Of a stretch of 9,759 nucleotides of DNA, positions 5,626 through 9,759 are shown in pieces (within the stretch, counting starts at the first letter, position 1; each line of letters opens with the position of its first letter). Made by a program: the position numbers and the translations under genes. The notes beneath the pieces are model-generated. The model was not told the origin of the DNA and did not search any database. It saw only the letters and a list, made by a program, of their open reading frames with translations. Location: contig JAAFHE010000090.1 in the NCBI GenBank assembly GCA_013298265.1, forward strand, positions 1-9,759, in the 5' to 3' direction. The DNA comes from Lysobacterales bacterium. Its GTDB lineage: Bacteria > Pseudomonadota > Gammaproteobacteria > Xanthomonadales > Rhodanobacteraceae.

Positions 5626-6821
5626 ACCCGGCAGCGGACGGGACGGAGCACCGCCGCCGCGGTCTCAATGGCCTGCTGGTCTACACCTTCTTCATGGTGA
5701 CCGGATTCGCCATGCTGATGCCGCTGGTGATCGGTCATTTCGTCAATCGTCTGCATCTGGCCGCTGCGCTAGTCGGCGCGGCGCTCGCGCTGCGCCAGTT
5801 GTTGCAGCAGGGGCTGGCGGTGTTCGGCGGCGCGCTGGCCGATCGTTTCGGCTTGCGCCGCATGATCGGCGCCGGCGTGCTGCTGCGCGCGGCCGGATTC
5901 GCCGGGCTGGCATGGGCCGACGATGCGGTCGCGCTGTTCGCGGCCATGACGCTGATCGCCGCCGGCGGCGCATTGTTCGAAGCGCCCTATCAGGCCGCGA
6001 TGGCCTTGCTCACCAGCGAGGCGGAGCGGCCGCGTTACTACGCGCTGAGCAACTGGGTCAGCGGCATCGCCGGGACGCTGGGTCCGCTGCTGGGCGTGGC
6101 GCTGCTGCGCGTGGACTTTCGCTGGGTATGTCTCGCGGCGGCAGCCTGTTTCGTCCTCAACTTCGTCATTGCGATGGCGACGCTGCCGGCATTTTCCATG
6201 CCCGCGCGTGCATCGGGGGCGCGCGGCGGATTCGGCCTCGTGCGCGAACATCCGGTGTTCCTGCCGTTCGTCATCGCCATGGCCGGCTACTGGTTCACCG
6301 CCGTGCAGATGACGATCAGTTTTCCGCTGCTGGCTGAGCGGCTGACCGGCAGCGCCGATAGCGTCGGCGTCATGTTCGCGCTGAGTGCAGGTATGACTGT
6401 GCTGTTGCAATATCCACTGTTGCGCGTGCTCGAGCGCTGGCTTTCGCCGCCGCGCATGCTGACTGCGGGAGTGCTCGGCGTCGCCGCTGGCGCAGCCATC
6501 ACCGCCGCTGCTCCGCGCTACGACGTTTTCCTCGCCGGCATCGCGGTGTTCACGCTGGGCGCGTTGCTCGCGCGTCCGAGCCAGCAGACGCTGATCGCGG
6601 CCATGACCGATGCACGGGCGCCTGGGATGTTTCTCGGAGTGAGCTCGCTCAGCCTCGCCGTCGGCGGTGCGCTCGGCAGTGTGCTCGGTGGCGGATTGGC
6701 CGGAGTCGCTGCGTCGGCGCGTTGGCACTGGCTGCCGGCAGCACTATTCGCGGCGGCCGCACTTTTCACGGCACTGGGGCTGCATCTGCTTCGACGGCGC
6801 TTGCCTGCTGCGGCGGCATGA
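5622..6821 (+). CDS. MFS exporter, MdtH-like (DHA1 drug:H+ antiporter type)
   Basis: 399 residues, about 12 hydrophobic segments by eye, with a basic N-terminus (HRRR at 10-13). The segment LRQLLQQGLAVFGGALADRF (57-76), the following GLRRMIGAG and the nearby LLRAAGF closely match E. coli MdtH as I recall it. The conserved MFS loop-2/3 motif A is GGALADRFGLRR (69-80). It would use the proton gradient to move a small molecule across the inner membrane. As the last gene of the operon, translationally coupled (ATGA) to the DUF364 gene, it most likely exports the operon's product, as PvsC does for vibrioferrin. General drug efflux is the alternative. GGAA at 5611-5614 is a modest ribosome binding site. 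The gene ends 58 bp from a convergent gene with a palindrome in between. Confidence 0.9.
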   Translation: MNPAADGTEHRRRGLNGLLVYTFFMVTGFAMLMPLVIGHFVNRLHLAAALVGAALALRQLLQQGLAVFGGALADRFGLRRMIGAGVLLRAAGFAGLAWADDAVALFAAMTLIAAGGALFEAPYQAAMALLTSEAERPRYYALSNWVSGIAGTLGPLLGVALLRVDFRWVCLAAAACFVLNFVIAMATLPAFSMPARASGARGGFGLVREHPVFLPFVIAMAGYWFTAVQMTISFPLLAERLTGSADSVGVMFALSAGMTVLLQYPLLRVLERWLSPPRMLTAGVLGVAAGAAITAAAPRYDVFLAGIAVFTLGALLARPSQQTLIAAMTDARAPGMFLGVSSLSLAVGGALGSVLGGGLAGVAASARWHWLPAALFAAAALFTALGLHLLRRRLPAAAA

Positions 6822-6823
6822 GC

Positions 6824-6855
6824 GGTATCGGAGCAGGCGCGCCTGCTCCGATACC
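6824..6855. terminator. Perfect 32-bp palindrome between convergent genes
   Basis: GGTATCGGAGCAGGCG is followed immediately by its exact reverse complement. It starts 2 bp after the MFS stop and lies 24 bp from the stop of the minus-strand carboxypeptidase. RNA from either strand would form a very stable hairpin. There is no T-run on either side, so if it terminates it does so without the classical U-tract, or it protects 3' ends. The GGAGC core also resembles short palindromic repeats common in xanthomonads and pseudomonads. Confidence 0.6.
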
Positions 6856-6879
6856 GGGTCTACGTAGTGCGAGAACGGA

Positions 6880-9159
6880 TTAGAACGTGACGCTCCAGCT
6901 ATCGATCCTGCCGACATCGCCACCAGCGTTGTCGTTGACGCGCAGGTTCCAGGTGCCGTTGAGCAGTTCGGTGGACAGATTCAACGTGACCGTCTTGTTG
7001 ATGTTGTCCGTGCCGGCACCGGTGCGGTTGTGGATGTTGTACAGCGAGCCATCCGGCGCGACGAGATCGACCTTCAGGTCACCCTGGTAGGTGTGCACGA
7101 TCGCGACGGTGACCGAGGCGTTGCTCGGTGCGTTGCCGGTACGGCCGGACACGACGATCGGACTGTTGACCGTGCTGTTGTCAGAGATGGTGAAGTCCGT
7201 CGTGTTGGTGTAGGTCTGCGCGCCGCCGCCGCTGGACACCGTGACCGAGCGGCTGATGGTGTTGGTCGCACCGGCGTTGTCGGTGACGGTCAGCGTGACC
7301 GTATAGGTGCCGGCGACAGTGTAGGCCTTGCTCGGGTTGGTCGCGGTCGAGGTGGTGCCGTCGCCGAAGTTCCAGCTACGCGACGCGATGCTGCCGTCGG
7401 AGTCGGTGGAGCTGTCGGTGAAGGTCGCCGTCAGTGCGTTCGTCACGACGCCGAAGTTCGCCACCGGCGCTACGTTGCCGCCGCCGCCACCCGTGACGGT
7501 GAACTGCGCGGCGTTCGGCGTGCCCGGCTTGCCCGCGGTATCGGTGCCTTGCACGAACACGCGATGCACGCCGGGCGCGAGGCCGGTGGTGTTGATCGTC
7601 GCACGCACGACCTCGGAACTCGCGTTGAAGCTGCCATCGCTGGCACTCATCGCGACCGGGACCGCACCGGCCTGCCACGGCGTCGCGTCGACATAGGCCG
7701 CAGCGGAGGCGATGTTCTGCACGGCTTCGGTACCGTTGGTCTGGTTGAAACGGCTGTCGTCGACCGTAGCGGTCACCGTGACCGTTGCGCCGGCGGCTAC
7801 GCTGGCCGGTGACACGCTTACCGCCGTCGTATCGGGACCTGCCGGCAACTTGTAGGGCGCCTGCAGGTTGCGCGCCGTATAGCGCAGCGCCGCCAGGTTC
7901 TGCGGCAGTGTCGTGTTCTGGAACGTCGTGCAGCTTTCGAAGAACGCGACGCCGAGCTCGAACGTATAGGCCGGTGCACCGAGCAGGCCGTACATCGTGT
8001 CGTCGGTCGCGCCGTCGGTCGCATAGAGCTCGACTGACTGTTCCGGCGAATAGCTGTTGAACCAGGCCATGCGCCGGCCGAAGGTGCGCATCGCGGGGCC
8101 GTTCGGCGCCGTGGCCGTACTGTCTCCCCAGGGCCACAGCACCAGCTTTGCAGCACTGTGGATGTCCATGAACACACCCTTGTAGTCCTCGGGTGCGGCG
8201 CTGGTTACGGCGTCGGCGCGGCGATCCGGCAGCACGCCGCCGCTGTAGCTGCCATTGCTGCCGAGGGTGCCGGCGACGTAGTTGATGATGTTCTGCGTCT
8301 CCGGTTCGGATGCACGCAGCGGGCCGCGATAGGTCTCGGTGCACGGATCGCCGCTCGAACCGCCAGGCACCGTGCTCCAGTGGAACGGGAAGTTGCGGTT
8401 CAGGTCGACGCCGGCGCTCGAGCTGCTGCAGCTGCCGTTGCTCGTGTTCGTGTTCTTGCGCCAGGACGAACCGGCTTCGGCTTTCTTGCGGCCGTCCGGG
8501 TTGGCCTGCAGCAGCAGATGGAACTTGAAGTTGTCCATCAGCCAGGTCGCTTCGGCATCGGTGCCATAGCCGTTGACCAGCCACTCGGCGAACCGCGTCA
8601 TCGTCTCCGCGGTGGTGTACTCGCGCGCGTGGATGGCGCTGAGCACGACCATGTTCGCCTTGTCCGGCAGCGCGGCATCGGTGTCCTTGTTGCCGAGGCG
8701 CAGCACTTTCATCGTGTAGCCGTTGGCGGGGTTTTGTTTCTTTTCCCAGCTAGGGCCGATGTCGATCACATCAGCAAGTCGCGGCTTCAGCGTCGCGATA
8801 TCGTTCATCTTTGTGTGCGTTTCTTCGACGGTGCGGTAGCACGCATAGCCGGGAATGCTCTTGAGGCCGCCACCCGTGCGCATCGCCTTGTCGAAGGCCT
8901 GCAGTTTCGCCGACGCCGCGGCGTCGATCGTCACGACGAAACCGGCGGCACGCAGGCTGGCGATGGCCTCGTCATCCGCTTCGACGCTCACGGTCTGGGT
9001 TTTGCGATCAACGATGAGATGCTGGAACTGCGAGGCGATGGCCTGCAGCTGTTCGGGGTTTTTGTAGGTGGCGTTGACGAACCAGGTCTCGCTGGCATTG
9101 ACAGACGTACTCAGGGCGCCGGCGATGGCCAGCGGCAATAGGACCAACTTGGACAACAT
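6880..9159 (-). CDS. Secreted zinc carboxypeptidase (peptidase M14) with Ig-like, PKD and P/Homo B domains
   Basis: 759 residues. Removes C-terminal amino acids from peptides outside the cell. Signal peptide MLSKLVLLPLAIAGALSTSV with a likely cut after A22 (VNA/S). Residues ~25-95 look like a propeptide. M14 catalytic domain ~105-435: zinc ligands H177 and E180 (HARE) and H334 (DIHSA); substrate Arg R234; N254-R255 in LNRNF for the terminal carboxylate; Tyr Y379; catalytic E401 in YTFELG. All key residues are present, so it should be active. D386 falls at the position of Ile255 in carboxypeptidase A and Asp255 in carboxypeptidase B, hinting at preference for Lys/Arg ends. Then an Ig-like linker (~445-555), a PKD domain (~563-643, WNFGDG at 596-601) and a P/Homo B domain (~650-759). 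The accessory domains probably help substrate binding or secretion. Transcribed alone, toward the upstream operon's end. Confidence 0.95.
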   Translation of the reverse strand: MLSKLVLLPLAIAGALSTSVNASETWFVNATYKNPEQLQAIASQFQHLIVDRKTQTVSVEADDEAIASLRAAGFVVTIDAAASAKLQAFDKAMRTGGGLKSIPGYACYRTVEETHTKMNDIATLKPRLADVIDIGPSWEKKQNPANGYTMKVLRLGNKDTDAALPDKANMVVLSAIHAREYTTAETMTRFAEWLVNGYGTDAEATWLMDNFKFHLLLQANPDGRKKAEAGSSWRKNTNTSNGSCSSSSAGVDLNRNFPFHWSTVPGGSSGDPCTETYRGPLRASEPETQNIINYVAGTLGSNGSYSGGVLPDRRADAVTSAAPEDYKGVFMDIHSAAKLVLWPWGDSTATAPNGPAMRTFGRRMAWFNSYSPEQSVELYATDGATDDTMYGLLGAPAYTFELGVAFFESCTTFQNTTLPQNLAALRYTARNLQAPYKLPAGPDTTAVSVSPASVAAGATVTVTATVDDSRFNQTNGTEAVQNIASAAAYVDATPWQAGAVPVAMSASDGSFNASSEVVRATINTTGLAPGVHRVFVQGTDTAGKPGTPNAAQFTVTGGGGGNVAPVANFGVVTNALTATFTDSSTDSDGSIASRSWNFGDGTTSTATNPSKAYTVAGTYTVTLTVTDNAGATNTISRSVTVSSGGGAQTYTNTTDFTISDNSTVNSPIVVSGRTGNAPSNASVTVAIVHTYQGDLKVDLVAPDGSLYNIHNRTGAGTDNINKTVTLNLSTELLNGTWNLRVNDNAGGDVGRIDSWSVTF
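6883..7098 (-). repeat. P/Homo B domain coding repeat, copy 1
   Basis: 216 bp coding for the C-terminal 72 residues of the carboxypeptidase. It matches 9544-9759 at a constant offset of 2661 bp without gaps; I count 15 mismatches (about 93% identity) and 4 amino acid changes, all conservative. Confidence 0.9.
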
Positions 9160-9166
9160 GGTGAAT

Positions 9167-9171
9167 CTCCA
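9167..9171 (-). promoter_or_regulatory. Ribosome binding site of the carboxypeptidase
   Basis: On the minus strand TGGAG is followed 7 nt later by the ATG at 9157-9159. Together with the signal peptide that begins there, this fixes the start. Confidence 0.65.
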
Positions 9172-9487
9172 GGGTCAGGCCGGCCATCCTCCCCGACGGC
9201 CGGCGTGAGGTTCGGCGAACCGGGCCTTGGCAGGAGCGCCCGTACGCCGCGCGAAAGCGGCGCCGTTATGGCGCCGCGCTATATGCCGTCGCTGCGCGGG
9301 CTGCCCCGTCGCAGCCGTTGTCGTGCAACGACGGCCATATCGGTAGATATCAGGTCGCAGGATCATGCGGGCGGATATGCGTCGCAGTTCCTGCACTTGT
9401 TCCAATTCTTACATACGCGGCACGCACACACGTGTCCTGGCAGTCCATCCGCAGGATCAAGAGGCTCTCGCGCTGGCGGATCGGTGC

Positions 9488-9513
9488 AAAAAACAACCCC
9501 GGCCTGCGCCGGG
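9488..9513 (-). terminator. Intrinsic terminator of the partial right-edge gene
   Basis: On the minus strand CCCGGC, loop GCAG, GCCGGG is followed by GTTGTTTTTT: a GC-rich 6-bp stem plus a U-tract. It lies about 28 bp past the TGA of the gene ending at 9541, so it separates that gene from the carboxypeptidase, which must have its own promoter between here and 9160. Confidence 0.85.
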
Positions 9514-9540
9514 ATTGCCGTGAGCGGCCTGCCGCTGCCG

Positions 9541-9759
9541 TCAGAAGGTGATGCTCCAGCTGTCGATCCTGCCGACATCGCCGCCGGCGTTGTCGTTGAC
9601 GCGCAGGTTCCAGGTGCCGTTGAGCAGTTCGCTGGACAGGTCCAGCGTGACCGTCTTGTTGATGTTGTCGGTGCCGGCACCGGTGCGGTTGTGGATGTTG
9701 TACAGCGTGCCGTCCGGCGCCACGAGGTCGACCTTGAGGTCACCCTGGTAGGTGTGCAC
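9541..9759 (-). CDS. C-terminal P/Homo B domain of a second secreted protein (N-terminal part outside window)
   Basis: 72 residues before the TGA at 9541-9543; the frame is open to the window edge, so the first GTG read here is an internal Val codon. The visible part is the second half of a P/Homo B (proprotein-convertase-like) domain: GDLKVDLVAPDG, then NRTGAGTDNINKTVTL, LLNGTWNLRVND and DSWSITF. It differs from the carboxypeptidase C-terminus at only four positions (S/T, N/D, T/S, V/I). The catalytic part is not visible. Such domains usually end secreted proteases (subtilisin-like, M4, M14), so this is probably another exoenzyme, perhaps a paralogue of its neighbour. It has its own terminator. 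Confidence 0.85.
   Translation of the reverse strand: MHTYQGDLKVDLVAPDGTLYNIHNRTGAGTDNINKTVTLDLSSELLNGTWNLRVNDNAGGDVGRIDSWSITF
9544..9759 (-). repeat. P/Homo B domain coding repeat, copy 2
   Basis: Partner of 6883-7098, same orientation, about 93% identical with no gaps up to the window edge. The match starts right at the codon before the stop, and the flanking sequences after the stops (hairpin types, spacing) are different. The repeat may continue past the window. Confidence 0.9.

Larger units (their letters stand above)
9160..9540. other. 381-bp intergenic region upstream of the carboxypeptidase
   Basis: No convincing gene. Contents: the ribosome binding site near 9170; a strong hairpin at 9257-9277 (GCGGCGCC, loop GTTAT, GGCGCCGC) that would lie in the leader of the carboxypeptidase mRNA; a dyad ATATC-GGTA-GATAT at 9337-9350; a bulged GCC...GGC hairpin around 9314-9335; and the terminator of the next gene at 9488-9513. 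The part around 9380-9430 is the least GC-rich and is the likeliest promoter location, but I see no good -35/-10 pair on the minus strand. Confidence 0.5.

Noticed and set aside
1503..6821. Vibrioferrin/xanthoferrin-type siderophore cluster
   Set aside because: An ATP-grasp and an MFS exporter are shared with that pathway, but no IucA/IucC-type synthetase or decarboxylase is present, and the kinase, PLP and DUF364 genes do not belong to it.
8158..9141. Plus-strand open frame of 327 codons, and 7030-7812 of 260 codons
   Set aside because: Both are shadows of the carboxypeptidase gene, whose signal peptide and catalytic residues are unambiguous; their translations look like random GC-rich sequence.

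Overview
The window is a GC-rich stretch of chromosome, probably from a gammaproteobacterium of the Lysobacterales (Xanthomonadales). The clues are a TonB-dependent receptor, a secreted M14 carboxypeptidase with PKD and P/Homo B domains typical of exoprotease-rich Lysobacter/Rhodanobacter-type bacteria, an MdtH-like exporter, and third codon positions strongly biased to G/C. This placement is inferred from protein character, not from a database search.

Left part (1-6821, all + strand): the 3' end of a TonB-dependent outer-membrane siderophore-type receptor is followed by a 280-bp spacer and a compact five-gene operon. The spacer holds a very AT-rich 40-bp tract, a perfect 19-bp palindrome and two tandem ~50-bp hairpin units. 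The operon encodes (1) a GHMP kinase resembling the L-threonine kinase PduX, (2) a divergent fold-type-II (cysteine-synthase-like) PLP enzyme, (3) an ATP-grasp ligase, (4) a DUF4213/DUF364-type 'putative heavy-metal chelation' protein and (5) an MdtH-like MFS exporter. Genes 1/2, 3/4 and 4/5 overlap by 8, 4 and 4 bp, so they are probably translated as a unit. The simplest reading is a small NRPS-independent and IucA/IucC-independent pathway: an amino acid (Thr or Ser) is O-phosphorylated, the phosphate is displaced by an amine nucleophile on PLP, and the product is ligated to a further amino acid or carboxylate. The MFS protein then exports it, and the TonB receptor may bring it back with a bound metal. 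I know of no described pathway with exactly this gene set, so this is the candidate undescribed system. The product, metal and reaction order are inference.

Middle (6822-6879): a perfect 32-bp palindrome separates the operon from a convergent gene and probably acts as a terminator for one or both.

Right part (6880-9759, - strand): a complete secreted zinc carboxypeptidase (signal peptide, propeptide-like region, M14 domain with all catalytic residues, Ig-like linker, PKD, P/Homo B), then a 381-bp intergenic region, then the C-terminal 72 residues of a second secreted protein running off the window. The two proteins end in almost the same P/Homo B module (about 93% identical DNA over 216 bp), which points to recent duplication or gene conversion of this C-terminal domain. 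No tRNA, rRNA, CRISPR array, transposase or integrase was seen.
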